A DNA stretch of 64,000 bases from Azoarcus sp. DD4. Its GTDB lineage: Bacteria > Pseudomonadota > Gammaproteobacteria > Burkholderiales > Rhodocyclaceae. Position numbers and translations under genes: made by a program. The stretch is from the NCBI RefSeq assembly GCF_006496635.1, contig NZ_CP022958.1, positions 1,054,001 through 1,118,000 on the forward strand. The letters are read 5' to 3'. The notes below the pieces were generated by a model, which was not told where the DNA came from, did not search any database, and worked only from the letters and a program-made list of their open reading frames with translations. Numbering within the stretch: the stretch's first letter is position 1; the number at the start of each line of letters is the position of its first letter. Positions 8,388-18,719 of this stretch are shown piece after piece.

Positions 8388-9779
8388 TTGAGCTCCATCC
8401 GCAAGAATCCGCCCCAGCCGGCGCCGTCGCGCATTGCCGGTACCTTGAAGCTGCGCAAGGCAGCAGCTGAATCCGACGCAGGGGGCGAGGCGGGGCCAGA
8501 CGTCGACGCGGGCAAGAACGCGGTGGGGAAGCCCGTCGCGGACCAAGGCGTGCGTGCCAGGCCTCAGCGCGAGGGCGCTCGCGCCCCGCGGGCGGGCGGC
8601 CGGGGCGAAGCTGCCCCGCAAACGAAGCGCGAACGGCCGGCACGCGATGGCGAGCGGGCGCGGGCACCGCGTTCGGCCCAGACCGACGAGGCGCGCGCGC
8701 CGGTGCGGCGCCGCCGCGAGGATGGCTCGCAACCGCGGCGCGATGCCGCGCCTGCGCGCGCCGAAGGCCGTCGCACCGAGCGCTCCGACCCCCGTCCGTT
8801 CGGCGGACGCGGTAATGTCGAGCGTGGCGGCGAGCGCGCCCCGGCGCCGCGCAGCCGCCCCGCGCCGGAAGGCGATCGTCGCGGCCGTCCTGCGGAAGAG
8901 CGGGCGTCGCACCGCGCCGGCGCCGACGAGGCGCGCAAGCCGCGACCGCGTCAAGCCGACGCGGACCGCGCCCCGCGCCGGCGCGAGGAAACGCCCGCAA
9001 CGGTGAGGCCGCGTCCGGCGCCAGTCGCGCGGCATGGTGAGGGCGAGGCGCCCACCGGCATCCGTCTTTCCAAGGTGATGGCCGACCGCGGCATCTGTTC
9101 GCGCCGCGAGGCCGACGAATTGATCGAGCGCGGCTGGGTCTTCGTCGATGGCAAGCGGGTGTCCGAGCTTGGCACCCGCATCGATCCCGACGCCCGCGTG
9201 GTGCTCGCACCCGAGGCGAAGCGGGCGCAGGCGCAACGGGTCAGCATCCTGCTGCACAAGCCGGTGGGCTATGTTTCCGGCCAGCCGGAGCCGGGCTACG
9301 AGCCGGCGGTAGTGCTGATCGGGAGTGACACCCAGTTCGACCGTGACACCGCGCAGCGCTTTCACCCCTCGCAGCTGAAGGGGCTGGCGCCGGCCGGGCG
9401 GCTGGACATCGACTCCACCGGTCTGCTGGTTTTCACCCAAGACGGTCGTATCGCCCGCCAGTTGATAGGCGACGATTCCAAGGTCGAGAAGGAATACCTG
9501 GTGCGGGTCGAAGGTCAACTCGCCGAAAACGGCCTGGCGCTGCTCAATCATGGCTTGTGGCTCGACGACAAGCCGCTGCGTCCGGCCACGGTGGAGTGGA
9601 TCAACGACGACCAGTTGCGCTTCGTGCTGCGCGAGGGCCGCAAGCGTCAGATCCGCCGGATGTGCGAGCTGGTCGGCCTCAAGGTGGTCGGCTTAAAGCG
9701 GGTGCGGATCGGTCGCGTCAAGCTGGGGGACCTGCCGCTCGGCCAATGGCGCTATCTGCGCGAGGACGAGGCCTTCTGA
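8388..9779 (+). CDS. RluF-like rRNA pseudouridine synthase with long disordered N-terminus
   Basis: A pseudouridine synthase of the RsuA/RluB/E/F group. An S4 RNA-binding domain (about residues 225-270, IRLSKVMADRGICSRREAD) is followed by the catalytic domain. The catalytic aspartate is D340 in GRLDIDSTGLL. The C-terminal signature REGRKRQIRRMCE and the end GQWRYLRED resemble RluF (23S rRNA U2604) more than RluB; the target is inferred. The first roughly 220 of 463 residues are an Arg/Ala/Pro/Glu-rich, low-complexity, probably unstructured extension. The start is a TTG at 8388; no in-frame ATG occurs before the S4 domain. Confidence 0.85.
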   Translation: MSSIRKNPPQPAPSRIAGTLKLRKAAAESDAGGEAGPDVDAGKNAVGKPVADQGVRARPQREGARAPRAGGRGEAAPQTKRERPARDGERARAPRSAQTDEARAPVRRRREDGSQPRRDAAPARAEGRRTERSDPRPFGGRGNVERGGERAPAPRSRPAPEGDRRGRPAEERASHRAGADEARKPRPRQADADRAPRRREETPATVRPRPAPVARHGEGEAPTGIRLSKVMADRGICSRREADELIERGWVFVDGKRVSELGTRIDPDARVVLAPEAKRAQAQRVSILLHKPVGYVSGQPEPGYEPAVVLIGSDTQFDRDTAQRFHPSQLKGLAPAGRLDIDSTGLLVFTQDGRIARQLIGDDSKVEKEYLVRVEGQLAENGLALLNHGLWLDDKPLRPATVEWINDDQLRFVLREGRKRQIRRMCELVGLKVVGLKRVRIGRVKLGDLPLGQWRYLREDEAF

Positions 9780-9825
9780 ACCTCGCTCTGCAGAGTTCGG
9801 TCGTCTGGTCGTAGAGATTGCGAAT

Positions 9826-9866
9826 GGCGGATGGCGGGCTGAGGTTCCACCCGCCCGCCATCCGCC
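9826..9866. terminator. Long-stem bidirectional terminator
   Basis: Perfect 14-bp stem (GGCGGATGGCGGGC / GCCCGCCATCCGCC) with a 13-base loop, followed by TCTTT on the plus strand. It sits between the convergent rluF-like gene and the small Cys-rich gene and could stop transcription from both. Confidence 0.7.
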
Positions 9867-9888
9867 TCTTTCGCGCAGTGCTCGATGT

Positions 9889-10125
9889 TCAGGCCGCCCT
9901 GGCCTGCTCCCGCCTCATCTTCGCCGCGGTGCGTCGCATTGCCTTGGCAAGCTCGACCGCGTGTTCCTCCGAGATACCACTTACCGGTGTGAAGCAAGCT
10001 TCCAGCGGGCAGACGCGGCCTGGCGGACAGTTGTGCTCACGCGCGCATTCGGCCTGCGTCTCGTCCAGCAGAACCATCTCCTTGACGGCTTCGCAGCGTC
10101 CGATCGGGGAGTCGATGAATGTCAT
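9889..10125 (-). CDS. Small cysteine-rich protein, unknown function
   Basis: A 78-residue protein I do not recognise. It is supported as a real gene by a good GAGGAG ribosome-binding site seven bases before its ATG and by a composition unlike a shadow frame. Five cysteines lie in the first 45 residues: C11, C27, C33, C39 and C44 (the last four spaced 5, 5 and 4 residues apart), with the core CPPGRVCPLEAC. That arrangement suggests metal binding, iron-sulfur or zinc, but no family can be named. The C-terminal half is Ala/Arg/Lys-rich and helical. There is no signal peptide, so it is probably cytoplasmic. About 180 bases upstream contain nothing I recognise. Confidence 0.65.
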   Translation of the reverse strand: MTFIDSPIGRCEAVKEMVLLDETQAECAREHNCPPGRVCPLEACFTPVSGISEEHAVELAKAMRRTAAKMRREQARAA

Positions 10126-10302
10126 GATGGTCTCCTCTTTTGGCGGGGGCGCCCGGCTCGGGCGTGGTCAAGCTTCTTGTCCACGACCCTGCTGCGACCG
10201 GCCGCAGGACCGGACGCCACTGTTCGTTTTCAAGTTAGGCTGGTCATCGCTGGTTTGCCGGCCGGAATCGAGAAAGCTTGATCCAGCGCAAATGCGGTGC
10301 GA

Positions 10303-10557
10303 TCAGCGCAGGCCGGGAGGCGCAGTCGGGGGTGAGACCGGCTGGCTGCAACGAAGGTCGCGATAGGGGCCGCGCACGCGTTCCCAGCCTTGGCCGGGCG
10401 AGGTCTGCGCACAGTGTTCCCGGCCGTCGAGTTTGCTGCGCCATACGAACCACGGTGCAGGTGCCGCCAGCGCCGATGCAGTACAACCGAGGGCCAGGAT
10501 GCAGGCGAGCCGGTGCAGTGGGAGCAAGGCAAGGGCGCGGGCCGGTTTCGTGAGCAT
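10303..10557 (-). CDS. Small secreted protein at end of ABC exporter operon
   Basis: An 84-residue hypothetical protein. Residues 1-32 look like a signal peptide ending at LAAPAP. The short mature part contains WRSKLDGREHCAQTSPGQGW and a second cysteine near DLRCS, so one disulfide is possible. The ATG lies three bases after the stop of the preceding permease, pointing to translational coupling and co-expression with the exporter. A longer start at 10564 in a different frame is less convincing. Function unknown; a periplasmic accessory or a cargo of the exporter are possibilities only. Confidence 0.55.
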   Translation of the reverse strand: MLTKPARALALLPLHRLACILALGCTASALAAPAPWFVWRSKLDGREHCAQTSPGQGWERVRGPYRDLRCSQPVSPPTAPPGLR

Positions 10558-10560
10558 CGC

Positions 10561-11760
10561 TCACTCCGCCCGCAGCGCGTCGACGGCGTCGAGACGGGCT
10601 GCACGCCGGGCAGGCAGTACCCCGGCGGTCAGGCCTATCAATACCGCTACCGCCTCGGCGACGAAGACGAAATGCCAGGGTGTCGTCACCGGCAGGGCAG
10701 GAACGAATATCCCGACCACTTGCGCCAGGCCGGCGCCGATGGCGAGGCCGAGCAGGCCGCCGATGGCGGCGAGCGCGACCGCCTCGCCGAGGAAGAGGCC
10801 GAGGATGGTGCGGCGCCGGGCGCCGAGTGCGACCAGCAGGCCGATCTCATTGGTGCGTTCGGCCACCGCGATGGTCATGATGGTGACGATGCCGACGCCG
10901 CCCACCAGCAGCGAGATGCCGCCCAGTGCGCCGACCGCCGCGGTGAGGATGCCAAGGATGTTGGACAGCGTGGCGAGCATGTCTTCCTGAGTGGTCAGCG
11001 TGAAGTCCTCGCGGCCGTGGCGGATCATCAGCGCCTTCTTGACCTCCGCGGCCACGCGCGCGGCGGGCACACTCTCGTCGTAGGTCAGGTTGATCTCCAT
11101 CAGCCCGTCGCGGTTGTAGAGCGCCAGCGCGCGGGCGGTGGGGATGTAGGCGGCATCGTCGAGGTCCATGCCGAGGAATTGGCCCTTGCTCTCCATTACG
11201 CCGATCACCCGGTAGCGTTCGCTGCCGATCTGCACGCGCTCGCCGAGCGGGTTGTCGTTGCCGAAGAGCTCGCGCTTGAGGGTGGCGCCGAGCACGATGA
11301 AGGCGCGTGCATTGCCCGCCGCGTCGGGCGGCAGGAAGCGGCCGCTCTTCACCCGGATGGAGAACATGCGATCCATCCTGGGCCCCACGCCGAGGATGAA
11401 GGTGCGGCGGGTGCGGCCGTTGGCACGGACCTCGGAATTGCCCGACACGCCCGGCGTCACCCCGGTGACGAAGGGTACGCGTTCAAGTGCCGCAGCGTCG
11501 TCCAGGGTGATCTCGCGGGTGGTCGAGGGCAGGCCGGGCGGGCCGCCGCGGGCGCCCTGGCGGCCGGGGGTGACCTTGATGATATTGGTGCCGAACTGGG
11601 TGAATTCCTGCAGCACGAATTGGTGCAGGCCTTCGCCGATGGAGGTGAGCAGGATGACGGCGGCGATGCCGACGCCGATGCCCAGCAGGGTCAGGAAGCT
11701 GCGCAGGCGGTGCGCTGTGAGCGAACGTAGCGAGAGCTGGAGGAAGTCGCGCCAGAGCAT
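10561..11760 (-). CDS. ABC exporter permease, MacB/FtsX type (second)
   Basis: A 399-residue permease. It has one N-terminal membrane helix (about residues 20-40), a large periplasmic MacB-type domain (about 45-265) and three C-terminal helices of the FtsX fold (about 275-395; GGVGIVTIMTIAVAERTNEIG and the closing GVLPARRAARLDAVDALR are signatures). It carries no ATPase domain; the separate ATPase encoded at 12980-13693 would drive it. With the neighbouring permease it probably forms a heterodimer, unlike the MacB homodimer. Its ATG follows the neighbour's stop by 14 bases. The substrate is unknown. Confidence 0.9.
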   Translation of the reverse strand: MLWRDFLQLSLRSLTAHRLRSFLTLLGIGVGIAAVILLTSIGEGLHQFVLQEFTQFGTNIIKVTPGRQGARGGPPGLPSTTREITLDDAAALERVPFVTGVTPGVSGNSEVRANGRTRRTFILGVGPRMDRMFSIRVKSGRFLPPDAAGNARAFIVLGATLKRELFGNDNPLGERVQIGSERYRVIGVMESKGQFLGMDLDDAAYIPTARALALYNRDGLMEINLTYDESVPAARVAAEVKKALMIRHGREDFTLTTQEDMLATLSNILGILTAAVGALGGISLLVGGVGIVTIMTIAVAERTNEIGLLVALGARRRTILGLFLGEAVALAAIGGLLGLAIGAGLAQVVGIFVPALPVTTPWHFVFVAEAVAVLIGLTAGVLPARRAARLDAVDALRAE

Positions 11761-11774
11761 GTGCCGTGCTCCCG

Positions 11775-12983
11775 CTAGCGCTTGGCCAGCGCCTGCACCG
11801 GGTCGAGCCGGGCGGCACGGCGGGCCGGCAGCACGCCGAACAGCAGCCCGGTGCCGAGCGCGGTGCCCAGCCCGGCGATCACCGCCCAGTCGGGCGGCCA
11901 TGCCGGCAGCACGGGCAAGGCGAGGCGGATGGCCCAGGCGCCGAGCTGGCCGAGGCCGTAGCCGACGATCGCGCCGGCGATGGACAGCAGCGCCGCCTCG
12001 GTGAGGAAGGCCAGCCGGATGTTGCGGCCGGTAGCGCCGAGTGCCTTCAGCAGGCCGATTTCGCCGGTGCGCTGGGTGACGGCCACCAGCATCACGTTCA
12101 TCACCAGGATGCCCGCCACCGCGAGGCTGATCGCGGCGATGCCGGCCACCGCCATGGTCAGTGCGCCGAGGATGCGGTCGAAGGTGCCGAGCACCGCGTC
12201 CTGGGTGATGAGAGTGACGTCGAGTTCGCCTTCGCGGCGGCTCCGCAGGATGTCTTCCAGCTGCTTCTGCGCCGGCCCCAGCGCTTCGCGGCTGCGCGCC
12301 TCGACCATGATGCGGAAGAGCGTGTTGGTGTTGAACATCGCCTGGGCGGTGGCCACCGGCACCATCACCAGTTCGTCGGTGTTGAGCCCCAGGCCCTGGC
12401 CGCCGGGCGCCATCACGCCGATGATGCGCAGCCGCGTGTCGCCGACGCGGACCATGCGGCCGACCGCCGGTTCGGAGCCGAACAGTTCGGCACGCAGCGT
12501 GTCGCCGATCACTGCTACCGCGCTTGCGCGATTGAGATCCTCGCGCGGCAGGAAGCGGCCCTGGGCGACGCTGTAGTGGCGGATGTCCACGTAGTCGGCG
12601 CTGGTGCCGAGCACCATCACTTCGCGCAGTTTGCCGCCTACCGCGATCTCGGAGTTGCCGACCGACAGCGGTGCCATGCGGCTCACCAGCGGCGCGCGCA
12701 GCAGTGCGCTGGCATCGTTGACAGTGAGGTCGCGCGGCGTGCTGGTGATGAAGCTGCCGGCGTTTACCCCGCCGGTCTCGTTGCGCCCCGGCAGCACGAT
12801 GATGAGGTTGGCGCCGAGCGAGGCGAATTCGCCTACCACGTAGCGCCGCGCGCCGTCGCCCAAGGCGGTGAGCACCACCACGGCCGCCACGCCGATCGCC
12901 ATCGCCAGCACCATCAGCGCGGTGCGCAGCGGGTAGCCGAGCGCGGCGCGGGTGGCGAAGCGCAGCGTGTCGGCGGGGGTCAT
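11775..12983 (-). CDS. ABC exporter permease, MacB/FtsX type (first)
   Basis: A 402-residue paralogue of the next permease with the same layout: an N-terminal helix (MVLAMAIGVAAVVVLTALG), a periplasmic domain, three C-terminal helices and the end GVLPARRAARLDPVQALAKR. The contact region for the ATPase is visible as TQRTGEIGLLKALGAT. Its ATG overlaps the ATPase stop by four bases (ATGA). The two permeases are related but clearly different in the periplasmic domain, so the exporter is probably asymmetric. Confidence 0.9.
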   Translation of the reverse strand: MTPADTLRFATRAALGYPLRTALMVLAMAIGVAAVVVLTALGDGARRYVVGEFASLGANLIIVLPGRNETGGVNAGSFITSTPRDLTVNDASALLRAPLVSRMAPLSVGNSEIAVGGKLREVMVLGTSADYVDIRHYSVAQGRFLPREDLNRASAVAVIGDTLRAELFGSEPAVGRMVRVGDTRLRIIGVMAPGGQGLGLNTDELVMVPVATAQAMFNTNTLFRIMVEARSREALGPAQKQLEDILRSRREGELDVTLITQDAVLGTFDRILGALTMAVAGIAAISLAVAGILVMNVMLVAVTQRTGEIGLLKALGATGRNIRLAFLTEAALLSIAGAIVGYGLGQLGAWAIRLALPVLPAWPPDWAVIAGLGTALGTGLLFGVLPARRAARLDPVQALAKR

Positions 12984-13693
12984 GAGGCGGGCGCAGCGGC
13001 GGTCGTCATCGCTTCGCCGCGCAGGTCCTGCCGGAGCGCGCCGTCTTCCATCATCAGCCGGCGGCGGGCGCGGTTGCCCATCACCGGGTCGTGGGTGACG
13101 ACGATCAGCGTGGTGCCGCCGGCGTTGAGCGCCTCCAGCAGCTCGGTGACTTCCTGGCCGGTGGCGCGGTCGAGGTTGCCGGTTGGTTCGTCGGCCAGCA
13201 GCATCGCCGGCTGCATGATGGTGGCGCGGGCGATCGCCACGCGCTGGCGCTGCCCGCCGGACAATTCGTCCGGGCGGTGGCCGGCGCGCGTCTCCAGGCC
13301 GAAAGCCTTCAAGGCGCGGGCGACGCGGGCATTGCGCTCGGCCAGCGGCATGCCGGCCAGCATCAGCGGCAGCGCGATGTTCTCGGCAGCGGTCAGGCGC
13401 GGCACAAGATGAAAGCTCTGGAACACGAAGCCGATGCGGTTGCGGCGGACTTCGGCCTGTTCGTCGGCCGACAGGGTGGTGACGTCGCGGCCTTCCAGTC
13501 GGTAGTGGCCGGCGTCGGGGCGGTCGAGCAGGCCGAGCAGGTTGAGCAGGGTGGACTTGCCGGAGCCGGACGGCCCCATCACCGCGACGTATTCGCCGGC
13601 CTCGATGGCGAGCGACACGTTGCACAAGGCGTGCACCTGGCTGTCGCCGAGGGTGAAGGTGCGCTCTATGCCGTCGAGCTCGATCTGCGCCAT
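12980..13693 (-). CDS. ABC transporter ATPase, MacB/LolD type
   Basis: A 237-residue nucleotide-binding subunit. It has Walker A GPSGSGKSTLLN, Q-loop FVFQSFHLVPRL, ABC signature LSGGQRQRVAIARA, Walker B LLADEPTG and H-loop TLIVVTHD. The sequence places it with the LolD/MacB branch that powers mechanotransmission exporters rather than importers. It lies 14 bases after the adaptor gene and is translationally coupled to the first permease. Confidence 0.94.
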   Translation of the reverse strand: MAQIELDGIERTFTLGDSQVHALCNVSLAIEAGEYVAVMGPSGSGKSTLLNLLGLLDRPDAGHYRLEGRDVTTLSADEQAEVRRNRIGFVFQSFHLVPRLTAAENIALPLMLAGMPLAERNARVARALKAFGLETRAGHRPDELSGGQRQRVAIARATIMQPAMLLADEPTGNLDRATGQEVTELLEALNAGGTTLIVVTHDPVMGNRARRRLMMEDGALRQDLRGEAMTTAAAPAS

Positions 13694-13707
13694 GGCCTGC
13701 GCTCCGC

Positions 13708-14853
13708 TCAGCGCGTGCCTTCGACGGTGGCGCGCGCGCCGGCCTTGACGCCTTCGCGTTCGAGCGAGGTGACGATGCGGTCGCCGGCGGCGAGCCCGTC
13801 GAGCACCTCGGTCTGTTCCCAGTTAGCAAGCCCGGGCTTCACCGTGCGTTCGGTGAGGATGCCGTCGCCGCCGAGCACCAGCACGCGGTTGCCTTCGCGG
13901 ATGGCCGCGGTGGGAATGCGCAGCACGTCCTCGCGGGTGTCGAGCACGATCTCGACATCGGCGCTGTAGCCGACCAGCAGGCCGCGTGCTTCCTCGGCGT
14001 TGGCGAAGTCGACGTCGACCTCCACGGTGCGCGCCTGCTTTTCCACCGCGGTGATGTAGGGCGCGATGCGCTTGACCTTGCCGGCGAAGGTTCTGTCCGG
14101 CAGCGCCTCGAAGCTGATCCGTGCCGGCTGGCCGGGGTGGATCTTGGGGGCGTCGACCTCGTCCATCGGCGCCTTCACGTAGAGGCAGGAGTCGTCGATC
14201 AGGTCGATCGCCGGCGGCGTCGGCACGCCCGGGGGCGACGGGGTGGAGATCTCGCCGAGCTCGCCGGTGATCTTGGCGACGGTGCCGGCGAAGGGCGCGA
14301 CGATCATGATCCGGTTGAAGTCGGTGCCGATCGATTCGAGCTGGCGTTCGGCCGTCTTCACGTCGGATTTCGCGCTGGCGCAGCTGGCGGCGCGTGCGGC
14401 GGCCTCGGTACGGGCCTTTTCCTCGACGCTGGCCGAGACGAAGCCGCGTTTCACGAGCGCGGCCTGGCGTTCGGCTTCGCTGTGTGCGTTGGCGGCTACG
14501 GTGCAGGCTTCGGTACTGCGCTGGCGGGCGGTGGCGAGCTGGGCTTCGGCGACGGCCGCGCGCGAACGCAGGTCGCCATGCCACAGCCGCATCAGCACCT
14601 GGCCGGCCTCGACGCGGTCGCCTTCCTTGACGCCGAGGTAATCGATGCGGCCGCCGGCAATGGTGGCGAGCTTGGTGCGTTGGCAGGCCTCCACCTCGCC
14701 GGCGCGGGTGTTGGCGACGCTGGCCTCGACCCGGCCGCGGCCGACTTCATGCACGACTACCGCCACCGGTTTGGGGCGGGTGAACCACCAGCCGGCGGCG
14801 CTGAGGGCGGCGAGGACGATGATGAACGGCAGCAGGCGACGGGCGAATGTCAT
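13708..14853 (-). CDS. Periplasmic adaptor (HlyD/MacA-like membrane fusion protein)
   Basis: A 381-residue adaptor with an N-terminal membrane anchor (about residues 6-24). A lipoyl-like half motif (GGRIDYLGVKEGDRVEAGQV) is followed by an Ala/Glu-rich coiled-coil hairpin (about 95-175), the second lipoyl half (APFAGTVAKI) and a beta-barrel and membrane-proximal domain ending VEGTR. It would bridge the inner-membrane ABC permeases to an outer-membrane channel. No outer-membrane factor is in this operon; the tolC gene at 37.1 kb is a possible partner. It is first in a five-gene leftward operon. Confidence 0.9.
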   Translation of the reverse strand: MTFARRLLPFIIVLAALSAAGWWFTRPKPVAVVVHEVGRGRVEASVANTRAGEVEACQRTKLATIAGGRIDYLGVKEGDRVEAGQVLMRLWHGDLRSRAAVAEAQLATARQRSTEACTVAANAHSEAERQAALVKRGFVSASVEEKARTEAAARAASCASAKSDVKTAERQLESIGTDFNRIMIVAPFAGTVAKITGELGEISTPSPPGVPTPPAIDLIDDSCLYVKAPMDEVDAPKIHPGQPARISFEALPDRTFAGKVKRIAPYITAVEKQARTVEVDVDFANAEEARGLLVGYSADVEIVLDTREDVLRIPTAAIREGNRVLVLGGDGILTERTVKPGLANWEQTEVLDGLAAGDRIVTSLEREGVKAGARATVEGTR

Positions 14854-14979
14854 GTCGGCGAGTGTATCAGCGAAGTCTGATCCATATGGCGTGAATGACC
14901 ATGCCCGCGCCCCGGTTTCAGCCGCGGGCGGCGGGCCGTCGCAGCTGCGTGCAGACTGCTTGCCGCGCCAACCGCTCGC

Positions 14980-16713
<1,734 letters not shown>

Positions 16714-16880
16714 CGGTTCGTGAGATTCTGGAAGACGGCACTGAGCCGGGTTGCATGCGGATGGGCGTGATTGTAGCCGATGCCCTGTCCCGGCCGGCCG
16801 CCGGGGGTGCCGAACCTGCGTGTTTATAATGTTTGGCCGAATGAATGCCCGTCGTGGCCGGAAGCGGCAAGGAATCACGC

Positions 16881-18155
16881 ATGAACGATGAACTCACCGA
16901 AGTGCTCGCATGGCTGCAAGGCCATCCGCTGACCTACACCTTGGCTGCGCTCGCCGGCCTGGTACTGACCGCCTGGCTGGCCAACTGGGTGACGCGCCAC
17001 ATCCTGCTGCGCGGCCTGCGCCGGCTGGTCAGCGCCACGGCGCTGGCGAAGAGCCCGGAGCTGACGCCGCTGGGCGTGATCGGCCGCCTGGCCAACGTGG
17101 TCCCCGCCCTGGTGCTGGCGATCGGCGTCAGACTGGTGCCGGGGCTGCCGGCCGCCGTGGCGACGGTGGTGGAAAACGTGGCCAGCGCCTTCATCGTGCT
17201 CACGGTGGCGCTGGCGCTGTCCGGCACGCTCAACCTTGTGAACGCGCTCTACCAGCGTCGGCCGGACGCCCATCTGCGGCCGATCAAGGGCTACATCCAG
17301 GTGGTGAAGATCGCGGTCTATGTGATCGCCGCCATCCTGGTGGTGGCCAGCCTGGTCGATCGTTCGCCGCTCATCCTGCTGTCCGGCCTGGGCGCGATGG
17401 CGGCGGTGCTGCTGCTGATCTTCCAGGACACGCTGCTGTCGCTGGTGGCGAGTGTGCAACTGAGCTCCAACGACATGGTGCGCGTCGGCGACTGGATAGA
17501 AATGCCGCAGTTGAACGCCGACGGCGACGTCATCGACATCGCGCTGCACACGGTGAAGGTGCAGAACTGGGACAAGACCATCACCAACATCCCGACCAAG
17601 CGGTTGATCTCCGATTCTTTCCGCAACTGGCGCGGCATGCGCGAAGCCGGCGGGCGGCGCATCAAGCGCAGCCTCTTCCTCGATCAGCAGAGCATCCGTT
17701 TCCTCACGGACGAGGAACGCCACCGGCTCGACCGCTTCGCCCTGCTCGACGGCTACCTGCCGGCCAAGGAGGCCGAGCTGGAAGCCTGGAACGCCAGCCT
17801 GCCGGGCGGCGAGCGCGACATCGTCAACCGCCGCCGCGTCACCAACATCGGCACTTTCCGCGCCTACGTGGATCGCTACCTGCGCAAGCATCCCGGCATC
17901 CATCAGCAGATGACGCTGATGGTGCGCCAGCTCGCGCCGACGTCGGACGGACTGCCGCTGGAGCTCTACTGCTTCACCAACACCACCGCCTGGGTGGCCT
18001 ACGAGGGCATACAGTCGGACATCTTCGACCACCTGCTGGCCATCCTGCCGGAATTCGGCCTGCGGGTGTTCCAGCATCCCAGCGGCGCCGACATGCGCGC
18101 GCTGGGCGAGCACCTGCCGGCGCTGAGCGGCGTGCCGGCCCCCCCGGTTTTGTGA
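16881..18155 (+). CDS. ybdG: Small-conductance mechanosensitive channel, YbdG type
   Basis: A 424-residue MscS-family protein closest in features to YbdG. About five hydrophobic segments occupy the first 180 residues. The MscS pore/beta domain follows (QDTLLSLVASVQLSSNDMVR, then VGDWIEMPQ), and the YbdG-type cytoplasmic region contains FRNWRGMREAGGRRIKRSLF. It would act as an osmotic safety valve or osmotic sensor in the inner membrane. AAGGA precedes the ATG by about nine bases. A TATAAT at 16825-16830 is a likely -10 element; a good -35 is not evident. Confidence 0.9.
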   Translation: MNDELTEVLAWLQGHPLTYTLAALAGLVLTAWLANWVTRHILLRGLRRLVSATALAKSPELTPLGVIGRLANVVPALVLAIGVRLVPGLPAAVATVVENVASAFIVLTVALALSGTLNLVNALYQRRPDAHLRPIKGYIQVVKIAVYVIAAILVVASLVDRSPLILLSGLGAMAAVLLLIFQDTLLSLVASVQLSSNDMVRVGDWIEMPQLNADGDVIDIALHTVKVQNWDKTITNIPTKRLISDSFRNWRGMREAGGRRIKRSLFLDQQSIRFLTDEERHRLDRFALLDGYLPAKEAELEAWNASLPGGERDIVNRRRVTNIGTFRAYVDRYLRKHPGIHQQMTLMVRQLAPTSDGLPLELYCFTNTTAWVAYEGIQSDIFDHLLAILPEFGLRVFQHPSGADMRALGEHLPALSGVPAPPVL

Positions 18156-18210
18156 CGCCGGGTTACAGGCCTCGGCTAAACTGCGGCGGCTGAATCATTC
18201 CGGAGGGGTA

Positions 18211-18594
18211 ATGCACGCATCCGCTTTCCTGGCCGTCGGCGGCGGCGCTGCCGTCGGCGCCTGGCTGCGCTGGGGTTTGGGCGTATGGCTCAATCCGCTG
18301 TTCGCGGCGATGCCGCTGGGCACCCTGGCCGCCAACCTGATCGGCGGTTTTCTGATGGGGCTCGCATTGGCCGTGATCCAGGCCTGGCCGGCGCTGTCGC
18401 CGGCCCTGAAGCTGCTGCTGACCACCGGCCTGCTCGGCGGGCTGACCACCTTTTCGACCTGGTCGGCGGAAGCTTTCCATTTCGTTCAGCGCGGCGCCTG
18501 GGGCTGGCTGACGCTGCACCTGCTGGCCCATGTTGCCGGCTCGGTGCTGATGACCTGGGCGGGGTACAGCCTCTTCAACGCGATGCGCGGCTGA
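18211..18594 (+). CDS. crcB: Fluoride-specific ion channel CrcB/Fluc
   Basis: A 127-residue, four-helix membrane protein of the CrcB/Fluc family, which exports toxic fluoride as a dual-topology dimer. Family motifs GTLAANLIGGFLMG (about residues 37-50) and GLLGGLTTFSTWSAE (about 72-86) are present. The latter holds the TTFSTWS segment of the ion pathway. GGAGGGG lies immediately upstream of the ATG. I looked for and did not find a fluoride riboswitch in the 55-base gap after the mechanosensitive channel gene. Confidence 0.95.
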   Translation: MHASAFLAVGGGAAVGAWLRWGLGVWLNPLFAAMPLGTLAANLIGGFLMGLALAVIQAWPALSPALKLLLTTGLLGGLTTFSTWSAEAFHFVQRGAWGWLTLHLLAHVAGSVLMTWAGYSLFNAMRG

Positions 18595-18719
18595 GGTCGC
18601 GGCGGCCTTCAAGCTTTGTTGCATTCGGCCGGCAGCATTTGGTGCCGGAGCGTTCGAGAATCTATGCCCCGACCCGTGGTCGAACGAATCGCAATGAACA
18701 AGAACGGAGGCCCGCTGCC

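Noticed and set aside
11766..13412. 548-codon plus-strand frame over the ABC permease and ATPase genes
   Set aside because: It is His/Gln/Ala-rich with no recognisable motif, and the opposite strand carries clear permease and ATPase signatures.
18156..18210. Possible fluoride riboswitch before crcB
   Set aside because: The 55-base gap lacks the conserved fluoride riboswitch blocks and is too short after the preceding gene to hold the full aptamer convincingly.
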